This document shows positions 1-11,749 of a DNA stretch of 64,000 nucleotides, one piece after another; within the stretch, counting starts at the first letter, position 1, and each line of letters starts with the position of its first letter. Source of the stretch: Calamus simplicifolius. Its lineage: Eukaryota; Streptophyta; Magnoliopsida; Arecales; Arecaceae. The stretch lies in the NCBI GenBank assembly GCA_900491605.1, contig UESW01004423.1:112623-176622 (forward strand). The letters run 5' to 3'. The position numbers and the translations under genes were made by a program. Below the pieces are notes generated by a model, which saw nothing but the letters and a program-made list of their open reading frames with translations, was not told where the DNA came from and did no database searches.

Positions 1-1663
1 AGGTGGATCAACTAGTGTCCATACACTATTAATCTCCATGGATTCCATTTCGGACTTCATGGCCTCTAGCCATTTCTCAGAGTCAGATCTCTGCAGCGCA
101 TCATATAGGTGATTGGGTCCTCATCGTTCTCATCGAGTTCGATGGGATCCCTGTCACGGACCAAGAAACCGAAGTATCTGTCCGGTTGACGTGGTACTCT
201 ACCAGATCTCCTTAATGGTACCTCAATGGGCTCCGGGTTTGAACCAATCAAAGCCGGTTCCATAGCGGTTTCTGAGTGTAAAGGTACTTCTCCTTGTCGA
301 ACTTCATTAAGTTCAACATTAGCCTTAGCACTTCCAGTAAGATACTCCTTTTCTAAAAAGGTGGCTCTCATACTGACGAACAACTTTTGCTCTTCAGTGT
401 GGTAGAAGTAGTATCCTTTAGACTCCTTAGGATATCCAACAAAGAGGCATTTGTCAGACCTTGGTCCTAGCTTGTCTGTCAACAATCTCTTGACATAAGC
501 TGGACACCCCCAGACCCTAAGGTGTGTGAGCATCGGCTTACGCCCCGTCCATATCTCATATGGAGTTTTAGCAACAGATTTACTAGGGACCCTTAAGAAT
601 GTAACAGGCCGACTCAAGTGCATAGTCCCAAAAGGAGATAGGCAAACTAGCAAAGCCCATCATGGACCGAACCATATCTAATAGGGTTCGATTCCTCCTT
701 TCAGACACACCATTTAACTGGGGTGTCCCTGGAGGTGTCCATTGAGAGAGAATATCATTCTCCTTTAGATATGTCAAAAACTCATTAGAAAGATATTCAC
801 CTCCTCGATCTGACCGAAGAATTTTAATATTCTTTCCAGTTTTTTTCTACCTCACTACGATATTGTTTGAACATTTCAAATGATTTAGATTTATGTCTCA
901 TTAGGAAGACATAACCGAACCTGGAGTGGTCGTCTGTAAATGTAATGAAATAGCTAAACCCTCTCATAGAGGCAGTATTCATAGGTCCACAAACATCCGT
1001 ATGTATGAGCCTAGAATCTCTTTGGCTCTTTCACCTTTTCCAGTAAAAGGTGACTTGGTCATTTTCCCAAGAAGACAGGATTCACAAGTTTTAATTGATT
1101 CACAATCAATGTCATTGAGGATGCCCTCTCTGACTAACCTGCTTATCCTGTTCTTGTTTATATGACCTAGCCTACAGTGCCAAAGGTATGAGTCATCGAC
1201 ATCATCTATTTGGGGCGTTTGTTTGGAGTGCATAATACATTAACAGGCTGTGATAGAAGGTAAATTCCATTGCTCAATTGTCCACACATCACAGATACAT
1301 CATTCATAATGATATTTAAAATATCTTTATTGAAAAATCATATCCTTCAATAGCCAACTGGCCTACAGAAATGACATTTAATAAAAACAGGACAATAGTG
1401 ACATTCACTAAGCAATATTTTATTAAATTCAAATAAAGCTCCACGACTCCCAACGCCAGTACTGGAACTCGGCTTCCATCACCCACGTTTAGGAATCTTT
1501 CACCTTCTTTGAATCTTCTACTAATTCGAAGCCCCTGCAAAGAATTGCAAATATGAATTGGACTCCCGTATCTAATACCCAATTAGTAGTATCACAGATA
1601 GAAAAATTACAAGGTGTTATCATATAAATACCTTGTCCAGCAACTCCTTGCTGGTTTTTCTTC
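1..1663 (-). pseudogene. Copia pol fragment: protease, integrase, start of reverse transcriptase
   Basis: Read on the minus strand, the protease starts near 1600 with the catalytic DTG. A single-base deletion directly after DTG moves the frame, so the continuing SPIHICNSLQGL lies in another frame. The pre-integrase zinc domain (LWHCRLGH...CESC) is at about 1200-1075. The integrase core keeps its acidic residues: TDD near 940, SDRGGEY near 805 and the E of SERRNR near 695. One extra A in a run near 840-846 breaks the frame between them. The integrase C-terminal part (GCPAYVKR, LFVGYP) is at 653-330. At 1-110 the start of an RVT_2 reverse transcriptase (WLEAMKSEMESME) appears after another frameshift. 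The element cannot make a functional polyprotein as it stands. Confidence 0.87.
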
Positions 1664-2441
1664 TTAGGCCTGTTTGGATCCAGAGGTTGCTATGTACTGG
1701 GGACAGTTCCTTTTCCAGTGACCCAGCTTCTTGCAGTAGAAGCACTCCTGACTTTTGTCAGCCCTCTTCTTCTTGGTCTGACTAGGCCCAGCATGTTGCA
1801 CCTTCTTTCTTTTATTTTTCTTCTTCATCCCTTTCTTAAGGTGATGACGACCTGCCCCCGAACCTCCCACCAAGTTCACTGACTTCTTTTGGTGATCTTT
1901 CTCAAAAGTCTGCAGTAGACCCAGCAAACCATGATAGTTTACTGCATGCTTCGTCATTCTATAATGACTGAGAAAGTCCAGGTAGGAGCTAGGCAGGGAG
2001 TTCAGTATGGCATCCTTCCCAAGTTGCTCATGCAAAGGAAATCCAAGTTTCCCAGACATTCTATCATCTCGATCATGTATAGTACATGATCGGTGACAGA
2101 AGTCCCATCATGCATACACGCGTTGAAGATGGCACTAGACATTTTGTACCTTTCAGCATCCCGAAAGATTCCTTCAACATTTGGAGTATTTGTTCCGGTT
2201 GGGCCTCCTTAAATTTCCTACTGAACTCATCATTCATAGAAGCCAGCATTATGTAGCGCACTATGGTGCGGTCATTGGTCCACTTCAGATAAGTGTCCCT
2301 AACCACACCCCGCACATTAGGGGCTGGCTGCTCAGGTGCAGGATCCATTATCACATAAAGGATCCTCTCATGCTCTAGGACTATCCTAAGCCTTCGATAC
2401 CAGCTATCGAAGTTTGGACCTGTCAGTTTATCACTGTCCAA
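1664..2441 (-). pseudogene. Copia gag with CCHC zinc knuckle (broken)
   Basis: The start codon at 2441 opens MDSDKLTGPNFDSWYRRL, the typical Copia gag N-terminus (L-G-x-N-F-x-x-W) that forms the particle coat. The N-terminal half (2441-2073) and the C-terminal half (2059-1664) lie in different frames, with the break near 2060-2080. The C-terminal half carries one zinc knuckle, CFYCKKLGHWKRNC, near 1700-1745, after a lysine-rich stretch typical of nucleic-acid-binding gag tails. Gag is followed directly by the protease region. No other domain is visible. Confidence 0.85.
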
Positions 2442-4249
2442 CAGTGACCGTTTCTGAAAGGAAAACCAAAAACTTATTAGTGTACATGATTTATTTAAAC
2501 CTACAGACTTGGACTTATAGTCTAAGGCCCTCCACTATTTTATTTAGGTTGGTAGCCCCTACCTCCAACCCGAGAAATTACTCCTAATTTCTTAGTGGGT
2601 ACTAGAACCCAATAGACTACATATGAGCCCGACTTTGGCCGGCCCACCTACATGTATCTAAAGGTAGGTTCATAACCAATTGGTTTCCCAAACAATTTCT
2701 AGTAATTTATTTTTCCCCAGGTTGTATGCCAATCGGCCTTTGGGCCTCCTATTGGGTGTCTTGGTTATGTTCAACCATTAACATGATATGTTCAACCTTC
2801 TAACCAAGGAATTGGTCAAGCCCGACTTTGGCCGGCCCACCTGACCATCGTTGAGAGAGTTGCATTGAACCATTATAATATGAATGATAATTCTAAAAAC
2901 CAGATGAGTACCAGGCCTTTGGGCCTCCAATAATCATCTTAGCCATTGGACTCATTATCACTCTCTTAATGGGAGGCTATGACATAATTATCCCCATAAT
3001 TTAGTCACTTTAGGGACCTAATAATTTTAGAGGGTTTGATTAATTTGTGACACATGAATGATATGGACCAATTTAAGTATTCTCCCACTAAACCATTTAG
3101 TTGGGTTCATTAATTTGGTCCATGGGTACCTAAATCAGTCAAACTAATTATCCTTAGGAAGCATGGGTTAGCTCAAGTCAATAGGCTAGTCTAATCAAGT
3201 GCTGGGACCACTTAGCCAGGTCGGCTTGATCAAAAGGCCAAGTTGCGCCATTAATCATCTTGCCTAGACACCAGCTGATAATCAACTAGCCAGGTGAGAG
3301 ATAGCCGCGACCTTGATCAGAACCTTTCTAGACACTAAGTGGTTGACCATACCCAATTAAATTTGCCTAAAGACTTGGTGTCCACTGAGCTCCAAATCAA
3401 GTCCATTTAGATGTATGGACTGATCAATCTAATCTAATTAGATGGATCTAAAGAAAAGACCTAACTCAACATGATTAGATTCAATTTTCTAATTTAGTCC
3501 AATTCATCTAACCTTAGGTCTAACCCAATTAGAGAACCTGATTATGCTAACCCAATTAGCCCATGATTTATGATCATGTCTTAAGGTCTTTAATTCATAA
3601 TTCTAGATCTTAAGTTAACCCCTTTTCAAATTTGAACCAATTTCAATTTTGAGTTCTGATTTTGAAATATTTTCAAAATTTTTCGTAAAACATTTTTACT
3701 TTCTTTTCTTTTTCTATGATCTGACTTTTACGTAAAACAATTTTACTCTCATTAATAATTAAGATTTCATCAATTAAGATGTCTTAATGTTAATCTTATT
3801 AACATATCATCTTTAATTAATTTGGATCTAATCAAAATTATCATAGAAATAAATTAATTCGATTAAAATATATTTTAATCTTTCTTTCTTCTGTTCTGTA
3901 CATCCGTTCATGGGTTCTTTCACAGTGGCACCCTACACGTCATAGGAAACCTTTTTTGAATAAGAAAGGGAGGCTGTGAAACCTCCCTATGACCGGACGC
4001 CTGGTGAATATACCCAATCCAAGATATAATAGAACACATCATGCAAGATCTACATTAGATCTACTTCTAAAACATATATTTAATCATCATTAAATAACTT
4101 TAACATGCTCTCATCATGCAAAACATTTAAATCTACTATAGATCTAAACTAATCATAATAAGATCTACTTTAGATCTACATTAGTTTATTTATGCATAAT
4201 AATATCATATCTACTATGCTTATACATGCATTCCTAAGCCTTAACCATG
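2442..4249 (-). other. Untranslated leader of the Copia element
   Basis: This is 1.8 kb between primer site and gag with no convincing reading frame. A diverged tandem duplication of about 190 bp is visible at 2626-2930: the block CCCGACTTTGGCCGGCCCAC occurs at about 2628 and 2821, and GGCCTTTGGGCCTCC at about 2735 and 2914. The rest is AT-rich. Confidence 0.6.
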
Positions 4250-4260
4250 CTCTGATACCA
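4250..4260 (-). other. Primer binding site, initiator-methionine tRNA type
   Basis: On the minus strand the sequence TGGTATCAGAG lies two bases after the LTR end. It is complementary to the 3' end of plant initiator tRNA-Met, the usual Copia primer. It fixes the element orientation and the inner LTR edge. Confidence 0.9.
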
Positions 4261-4262
4261 TT

Positions 4263-6378
4263 TGAAGGAAAAACTTGCTTTTCATATGCACAGATCTCAA
4301 GGTGGAAAGCATGTAATTCAATTTTAATATTCACATTGAATATAAATTAAAGCATATTAGCAAATCTGAAATTTAAGAGTATGTAAAAATAAGTTTAAAA
4401 CAATACCTCTCGATGCAGAAGCTATAATGACGAACGTAGCAGATCCGATCTGCAGGAAGAAGTTCCTACTCGTGCCTTGCAAGAGCCGCATGCGCCGCTC
4501 CTCTATATCACATGCATGCTAGGAAACCTTGAGACAGGGGATATGAAATCAGAAGGGATGGAGAACTCTTCTCCAAGAGAGGAGTCCCTCTTTGTTTGGA
4601 CTTTTCTGATTTTTGGACTCTTCTTTCTCTGCTACTCTATCTCTCGAAGTTGAGAAAAGTTTCTTAAATAAACTCATCGTAAAATAACCCAAAACAACCT
4701 TTCAAATTTGTTTTACGATACGATAATATCCGATCTTCAAAAGCGGATGGGTTTCGGGTGTTCACGCATTGTCAACGCATAAAGAAAATTTTATAAAATA
4801 AATTTATGGATTCATATCATTTTAATGGCAAGATCGTAATTTAAACAAAGTTTCAAATTCACGTTATCGGAATGTCAAAATCGTAATTTATATGAAGTTT
4901 CAAATTCACGCCATCTCAATGGCAGAACCATAATTTAAACGAAATGGCAGAATTATAATTTATATAAAATGGCAGAATCATAAATTTTCTAAAGTTTTAA
5001 AGTCTCGTAACTATAATAAAAAAATATTTAAAACATTTATAAATACAGAAATAATCAGATTAAATCCGTTTGAAGTCCAAATTGAAATCCAAAGAACCCA
5101 TGCGAAGATCTCGAACCATACTTCACATTTGACTTATTTAATTTCTAATTTAAAGTAATTTATGATTTCAAAATTTATAAATAAACGATCAGAGGCTATA
5201 TTAGATATCCGATTCAAACTACTTTGAAACCAGATCTAAACCAATCTATTGTCAAACCAACCATTGGTCTATGGTTCAAGTCCTATCCCACAATGGGTCT
5301 GAGTAAATCCCAAAAATTCACTTGAGTTACAAACTAACTCAAGTTCATCCCCAGAATAAGTACTACCGCTAATGCCCAGTGCTAGCTAGACATTGCTAGT
5401 ACAAACTCGGTATTACCCATATGACCAAGTCCCACTTAGATCATGGATAAAGCTTGTCTCCAGGTCAACCTGACTATGTGCGTGACTCCATAGGTTCGAA
5501 TCTATGTCGGTAGCATAGAAACACTTCCTATACCAATCGATGTGACCATCTAGCAATGGTACCCGACGTCCGAATAGACCGAATATATGCAAAGCAATAT
5601 TCAGGAACCTAGGCTATGGTTACCGTATAATTCATCCCCTTGTCCTAGTACTCAGGGCGAATACAGAGTTAACTGCCAACTCCGAGTAAATCACCCAAGT
5701 ATGTTTCAATGCAATGAATCTTGTGACACCTCACAAAGATTACCTTGGCCAAGGTTTTGCTAAATTGAAACATAGTTCGAGCACTCTCTCTAACACTTAG
5801 AGTGGACAATCCCATCTTGACTCATCACTGACCCAATAAGTACTTGACTGCACCCAGCAACCTTCCATCACCGGATTAGAAATCCGGGTAGTCCAGTGCC
5901 TAAGTACAGTGAGTTACTTATCAAGTCAACATGATAGTCTCATGTCAAAGGGACACTTATACCCATTGCCTTTCTGTGAGTTGCTCCAGGCAGTTGAGCA
6001 CTCAGCAGAGGTGAGTCACTGTTCAGTGAATGTACTCCTACACTCACCCGCATATCATACCAGTGTTATACACTCCTTGGTTTAAGAGAACAAACCAACC
6101 CATATGGCACACAATGACCTACACTTGATTAAGTCATCGTCCTAGGTAACAACGTATCATTTGGCCGCGAACAGATTTAAGAGTTACTCAACAATTCCTC
6201 CATTGTCGAATACATGTAACTCTAAGGACTACAACATATTGGAATTCTACTGGAAGATGTAAACTATATGTTGTACTACCAAAATAGACTTTATTTATTG
6301 AATAAATTATGTACATTCACATCAACTCATAACCGTCTACAAAGCTAGACGGTTGGCTGTAGGACACATTTCCTAACA
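4263..6378 (-). repeat. 5' LTR of the Copia element (2.1 kb)
   Basis: On the minus strand it begins TGTTAGGAAATGTGTCC at 6378 and ends in CA at 4263, next to the primer site. At 2,116 bp it is long for Copia. It is AT-rich and holds no gene. No second LTR lies in the window, so its age cannot be estimated here. Confidence 0.85.
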
Positions 6379-6911
6379 GAACTTTGGATAATGAAATGAA
6401 ATGAATGAATTACTTGTATTTTGCAATGCAATTTGATTGTTCTTTTGAGAAAGATTATTTGAACATAAATCTTTTCTTAAACCTTTTTGTTGATTACAAA
6501 AAAAGGGGAGAGATGATTGTATATGCATTCAGAATAAATAAGCCCAATTAATGAGTATCAAGCTTTAAATGAATGAGTATCAAGCTTTAAATGCTTAATT
6601 AATTGGTATGCTTTAAATGCTTAATTAATTGGTATCAAGTTTTAAATGACCATTTGATATGCTTATTATGTTTTGACATTAAGTAGTTTCGATGAGATAA
6701 GTATCAAGCTTTAAATGCACTTAATTTGATATGCTCATTAAGTCTTAATGATAAAGGGAGAGAAGATGTTAAATTGAGTATCATGGGGAGCTATCTCATT
6801 AAGGGAGAGCTTAACTATGAGAACTTAAAATTTGAGAAATTTGATTTGCAACTCTTATTGTTTAATCATGCATATACTCTATATTTTTGTCATCATCAAA
6901 AAAGGAGAGAT
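6379..6911 (+). mobile_element. 3' internal remnant of a SIRE-like Copia element
   Basis: This short AT-rich stretch runs into a polypurine tract and a 3' LTR, so it is the last part of a plus-strand element whose coding part is missing. It contains imperfect repeats of ATCAAGCTTTAAATG and TTAATTAATTGGTAT at 6550-6720. A second A/G-rich polypurine-like run lies near 6498-6514. No coding sequence is recognised. Confidence 0.65.
6897..6911 (+). other. Polypurine tract before the 3' LTR
   Basis: The run AAAAAAGGAGAGAT lies directly upstream of the LTR start TGTTGACCC. This is the normal priming site for plus-strand synthesis and shows that the LTR at 6912 is a 3' LTR. Confidence 0.75.
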
Positions 6912-7080
6912 TGTTGACCCAATTATTGATTTTGATGTTTAACAAAAGACATGAGTATATTCACTATGTTTCTAACAAATTTAATAAGTGTTTCAGGGAT
7001 TAAAAAATGTTTAATCAGTCAAAAGGCATAAGGAAATGAGTTTTGAATCAAAATTAAAAAGAAAATATGTAAGTTTAGAG

Positions 7081-7500
7081 CTTAGAGTCGACACCCAAAT
7101 AGTCAGGAGCCGACCCCAGGGCGTATCAGAACCTTTCTACATTTTCGGCACGGTCTGGAGTCAACACCTAGAGTTTCGGAGCCGACTCCAACCTGAGATA
7201 CAGAGAAGTGGTTTCTGCTTCAGTTTTCGGAGACGACACCTGGAGTTCGGGAGACGACACCTGAAATTTGCAGAGCTGACACCTAAGTTTTGGAGCCGAT
7301 TCTAACCTAAGAACAGAGAGCATATTTTTTGGAAAAAGTAGAGTCGACACCTTTGAATTTTGGAGCCGACTCCCAATTGCGCCGAGCCGACACTTAACTT
7401 TTTCGGAGCCAACTCCTCAATAAACTTCTTATTACTATTTTTGGACACCCTGATTTGGAGCCGACACCTGAAAAGTTGGAGCCGACTCCAACTTGTCAGG
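7081..7500 (+). repeat. Dispersed GCCGAC motif array inside the SIRE-like LTR
   Basis: About a dozen imperfect copies of GAGCCGACTCC / GAGCCGACACC / GAGACGACACC occur at irregular 20-40 bp spacing upstream of the TATA box. Their place in the upstream (U3-type) region fits transcription factor sites. The core resembles the CCGAC core of plant dehydration-responsive (DREB/CBF) sites, which is a resemblance only. Confidence 0.55.
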
Positions 7501-7641
7501 AATGGATTTTTCAAATGTCAGAACAGACTCCAACGCTAATATTTTTCCACCTAATCTCTAACGTCTATTTTTCTTTATATAGAAGCAATCCAACTACTCT
7601 CCAACGGCTATTTTTTTCACCTAATCTTGGATTAAGGGATC

Positions 7642-7650
7642 TATAAAAAG
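7642..7650 (+). promoter_or_regulatory. TATA box of the SIRE-like LTR
   Basis: TATAAAAAG sits in the middle of the LTR, after the motif array and before an A-rich transcribed leader, as expected for an LTR promoter. Confidence 0.65.
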
Positions 7651-8474
7651 GAAGAACCATCTGTTTGAAAGGAGGAGAAAAAAATAGAAAAAAAAAAAAT
7701 ATTTGGTGAAAAATCCAAAAATCTTGAGAGAGAAATCAAAGGAAATACTCAAAGCTTACATCAACCAATCCAAGAGAGTCCGGAAGAGAAATCCAAAGCA
7801 TTCAAGTTCAAATCGGAGGATTTTCCAAGTGAAGAAAAAGAAAGCAAAAGCCCTATTTTTCCCAACTTCTTAACTGTAATTTTTGTGAAGAATCTGAGCT
7901 GAGGCCTGATTCAACATTTCAAAGTTGAAGAGGAAAAGAAGAAAAGATCAAACCAAATTCGCTTCAAACAGGATTTTCTTACCCTTGTTCATTTAATTGC
8001 ATATTTGCTCACTTAAGGAGCTCTTGTATTGTAAACTTATTTTTCATTATTGTTAGCTAATTTTCTCAGGGGATTGAATTAGTGGAGGTAGTATACCTTG
8101 GGACAAGCTAAGGATAGCTTGTGGTTGGGTTTTGTGCTGGTGAGCCCAGAAAAATCGGTTGGGTTCGTTGTGACCCCGAGAAAACAACAAGTTTGAGTTG
8201 TGAGCTTGTAAAACAACTCGACTGTAATCAAGTGGATTATAGTGTGGACCAAAGTGCTGCTTGGGAGTGGACTTATGTGTTGGATACACCGAACCACTAT
8301 AAATCTTTGTGTTTGTCGTTCTTTGTCTCTTTCTCTCTATCTCATTTATTTGTTCTTAGCATTTATCTATACATTGCACTCAAGCACTTTCATATCAAAG
8401 CACATAGTCTTAAAGTGTTAAATTTTTTAAAAACCCAATTCACCCCCCTCTTGGGTTGCCATCTGGGCCAATAG

Positions 8475-9478
8475 TGTTGATTCGGGACTTGAATAATAAG
8501 AGCGCTCAATTTATGATTGGATCATAAATATATTATTCATTATAGAATCAATGGTACTTATGGATAAAGATGTGATTAGAGAGGTTAACGGAAAATGCCT
8601 GACTTTAATCATGAACCGTTTATGGATGATGATTTATATGTAGTGACTATATCAATGGACGATTCAAATCCTTATGAATATAATTAATTTTATAATTTTA
8701 AGAGTATAGTTTCAAATTTTAGTGGAGTAATTTGAAATTAATAATTTTGATATTTTAATTAAGGTATTAATTGAATGTCAAATTATTGGAGCTTAGAATT
8801 ATAATATCCATAGTACCTTTGGATGGCTCCATTAAATTATGTGAACTTTATGATACGTTGGGTTGAGTTATAAATTTGAAATTGAGAATTCTAAATTATT
8901 TTTCATATAGAAATTAATTGGATTAATTTCTATTATACGGTGTGTTATGGAACACATCGTAGGCATATTCCACGAGAAGAGTCTATGTGAAAATTTATTT
9001 AGTTGTTGAAAAAATAAATATTGGATCGTGAGAAAGCCTTTCTCTCTCCGTAACGTCCCATGATAAATATATCTAACCAACAATTGGCTGTTGGATTGTT
9101 ATATGTTTAAGTAATTTCAAGAGTTGGAAGTGATCTTTAAATATTAATTAATTGATTAATTATAAAAAGAGGATGATAGTTGTTATTCTCTGTGAATATA
9201 AGAGACAGATAAGAACATCGGATAATAATGATCAACCACAGAGAGTTCCTCCTTCAACTTCACTTTATCTCATGAGTTGAGAATAAGAATGAATTAAACT
9301 CAGTTGTATAATCTCAACCCAAATCAAAAGGAACGCCCACTCATTCGTGTTCATCATAATTTGGAGAACGTTTGGAAAGATCCATGGTAATCAAAAGGAT
9401 TTGATGATTCCAAGATAGTGTTGGTGAAGAACGAAAGGTAAATTCTTAATCTCCTTATGTTAATACAGGTATAGATCG
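8475..9478. repeat. LTR-like sequence, left part (split by element A)
   Basis: With element A removed, this part joins 20388-20511 into a 1,128 bp AT-rich unit that begins TGTTGATTCGGGACTTG and ends ATCACTAGCA, i.e. TG...CA. This suggests an LTR, perhaps a solo LTR. The flanks (AATAG left, ATTTC right) do not match, so it is not a clean solo insertion. No gene is visible. Confidence 0.45.
9474..9478. repeat. Target site duplication of element A, left copy
   Basis: GATCG directly left of the element matches GATCG directly right of it (20383-20387). A 5-bp duplication is the expected footprint of LTR-element integration. Confidence 0.93.
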
Positions 9479-9881
9479 TGATGACGCCAAATCACCAGCC
9501 TCGAGCGTGCGGTCGTCTCCTCCAGTGAGCTCCTCGCACCTGCAAGCAAGTCCCGGGGGCCGGAGGGGGCCCCAAGCGGGACCCTCCGACGCTCAAGTCA
9601 GTGGTCTGGGCATCAGACAAAGAACCGCTCCAGCAGAGAGGAGCTGGGCAGTTAGGGTTTTAGCTGGGAGGAAGAAAGCTCAGAAAAACCAGGGTTCAGA
9701 TCCCACTTACAGCGTGAGCATGTGCCTTTTATACCTGTCCGAATACTCCACCTTGCGGCTTTGGAAGATCTTCATCGTATCGTTGGCACGTGTGATGCCA
9801 CATGTGTCCGGTAGCTGTTTAGGCACTCATTGTACATTGCCAGTTGATATGAGTGAGCACCATTGCTGAAAGTAGCGAGTC

Positions 9882-10115
9882 GTACGCCGTGGCGAGGCAT
9901 GGCTATGCACAGGGACATGCAACGCGCCAAACACCGTTATGAGGCATGGCCCTCCGTAACGGGGCACAATCACAGGAGTACCGAATGGTACGCTGTGGCA
10001 AAGCATGGTCATGTACAGGGGCATGCAACGCGCCAAACATCGTTATGAGGCATGGCCCTTCGTAATGGGTCACAATCACAGGAGTACCGAATGGTACGCT
10101 GTGGCAAAGCATGGT
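9882..10115. repeat. 106-bp tandem repeat in left LTR of element A
   Basis: Two full copies and a partial third start at GTACGC in 9882, 9988 and 10094, giving an exact 106-bp period. Each holds CAACGCGCCAAACA and TATGAGGCATGGCCC. The same set is in the right LTR. Confidence 0.9.
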
Positions 10116-10199
10116 CACGCGCCGGAAATCATGTGTAAGCACCGTGCAGCCTGATAGTTGCCGTTTTCCTTGGCGGTTGAGTCGCATGTTAATCAACGA

Positions 10200-11690
10200 T
10201 GGCCCCACCCCCCGACCCCGAGGGGGTGCCGGGGTGGGGAATGACAGCGCACCCCGAGGCCGGAGGGGGCCTCGGGTTAAGGAATGATGACCCCACCCCC
10301 GACCCCGAGGGGGTACCGGGGGTGGGGGAATGACAATGCACCCCGAGGCCGGTGGGGGGCCTCGGGGTTAAGGAATGATGATCCCACCCCCGACCCCGAG
10401 GGGGTGCCGGGGGTGGAGAAACGACAGCGCACCCCGAGGCCGGAGGGGCCTCGGGGTTAAGGAATGATGACCCCACCCCCCGACCCCGAGGGGGTACTGG
10501 GGGTGGGGGAATGACAATGCACCCCGAGGCCGGTGGGGGCCTCGGGGTTAAGGAATGATGATCCCACCCCCCGACCCCGAGGGGGTACCGGGGGTGGGGA
10601 AACGACAGCGCACCCCGAGGCCGGAGGGGGCCTCGGGGTTAAGGAATGATGACCCCACCCCCCGACCCCGAGGGGGTGCCGGGGGTGGGGAACGATAGCG
10701 CACCCCGAGGCCGGAGGGGCCTCGGGGTTAAGGAATGATGACCCCACCCCCGACCCCGAGGGGGTACCGGGGTGGGGAATGACAATGCACCCCGAGGCCG
10801 GTGGGGGGCCTCCGGGTTAAGGAATGATGATCCCACCCCCCGACCCCGAGGGGGTGCCGGGGGTGGGGAAACGACAGCGCACCCCGAGGCCGGAGGGGGC
10901 CTCGGGGTTAAGGAATGATGACCCCATCCCCCGACCCCGAGGGGGTGCCGGGGGTGGGGAACGACAGCACACCCCGAGGCCGGAGGGGCCTCGGGGTTAA
11001 GGAATGATGACCCCACCCCCCGACCCCGAGGGGATGCTGGGGGTGGGGAAACGACAGCGCACCCGAGGCCAGAGGGGGCCTCGGGGTTAAGGAATGATGA
11101 CCCCACCCCCCCCGAGGGGGTACCGGGGGTGGGGGAATGACAATGCACCCCGAGGCCGGTGGGGGGCCTCGGGGTTAAGGAATGATGATCCCACCCCCCG
11201 ACCCCGAGGGGGTGCCGGGGGTGGGGAAACGACAGCGCACCCCGAGGCCAGAGGGGGCCTCGGGGTTAAGGAATGATGACCCCACCCCCCGACCCCGAGG
11301 GGGTGCCGGGGGTGGGGAAACGACAGCGCACCCCGAGGCCGGAGGGGGCCTCGGGGTTAAGGAATGATGACCCCACCCCCGACCCCGAGGGGGTGCTGGG
11401 GGTGGGGAATCGACAGCGCACCCGAGGCCGGAGGGGGCCTCGGGATTAAGGAATGATGACCCCACCCCCCGACCCCGAGGGGTATCGGGGGTGGGGGAAT
11501 GACAATGCACCCCGAGGCCGGTGCGGGGCCTCGGGGTTAAGGAATGATGACCCCACCCCCCGACCTCGAGGGGGTACCGAGGGTGGGGGAATGACAATGC
11601 ACCCCGAGGCCGGTGGGGGGCCTCGGGGTTAAGGAATGATGACCCCACCCCCCGACCCCGAGGGGGTGCCGGGGGTGGGGGAATGACTAA
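10200..11690. repeat. ~91-bp GC-rich palindromic tandem array, left LTR of element A
   Basis: About 16 units run head to tail. Each contains two inverted repeats: CCCCGAGGCC...GGCCTCGGGG and CCCCACCCCC...GGGGGTGGGG. Every unit also has AAGGAATGATGA. Open frames through this array exist only because the repeat lacks stops; they are not genes. Confidence 0.93.
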
Positions 11691-11732
11691 CTGCCGTTAC
11701 CTCTTCTGACAATGCTGGGATCAGTCATATCA

Positions 11733-11749
11733 GATGCCCCCTCGCCCCT
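11733..11749 (-). other. Polypurine tract of element A
   Basis: On the minus strand AGGGGCGAGGGGGCATC lies directly before the LTR start TGATATGACTG. It sets the left LTR as the 3' LTR. Confidence 0.8.

Larger units (their letters stand above)
1..6378 (-). mobile_element. Ty1/Copia LTR retrotransposon, 5' part (3' part outside window)
   Basis: The element reads right to left: 5' LTR (6378 to 4263), methionine-initiator tRNA primer site (4260-4250), untranslated leader, gag (from 2441), protease, integrase and the first residues of reverse transcriptase at the window edge. Protease and integrase before reverse transcriptase is the Copia order. The long LTR and the gag type suggest the Tork/Angela side of Copia, which is an inference. 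Frameshifts in protease and integrase make it defective. It abuts the 3' remnant of a SIRE-like element at 6379 and probably inserted into it, but the far flank is outside the window, so no target duplication can be checked. Confidence 0.88.
6912..8470 (+). repeat. 3' LTR of a SIRE-like Copia element
   Basis: It starts TGTTGACCCAATTATTGA and ends after CACCCCCCTCTTGGGTTG...GGGCCA, start and end signatures I associate with SIRE/Maximus LTRs in many plants. A TATA box lies at 7642. The first part holds a dispersed array of GAGCCGACTCC-type motifs (7081-7500). An open frame at 8121-8474 has no coding character and is ignored. Confidence 0.78.
9479..11732 (-). repeat. 3' LTR of element A
   Basis: It matches the LTR at 18038-20382 nearly base for base outside the arrays. 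On the minus strand it starts TGATATGACTGATCCC and ends in GGCGTCATCA. It contains a 106-bp tandem repeat and a roughly 91-bp GC-rich array. It is about 90 bp shorter than its partner, close to one array unit. Confidence 0.93.

Noticed and set aside
4250..4260. Partial tRNA-Met match as a tRNA gene
   Set aside because: Only the 3'-end complement is present, next to an LTR, so it is a primer site. The same holds at 24828-24846.
8121..8474. 117-aa open frame on the plus strand
   Set aside because: It is inside the SIRE-like LTR downstream of its TATA box; composition is that of LTR DNA and no domain is seen.
10189..11648. Long open frames (up to 169 aa) on both strands with repeated GSSFLNPEAP-type peptides
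   Set aside because: They are translations of the ~91-bp LTR array in element A. Frames change with unit length, and no start context or unique domain exists.
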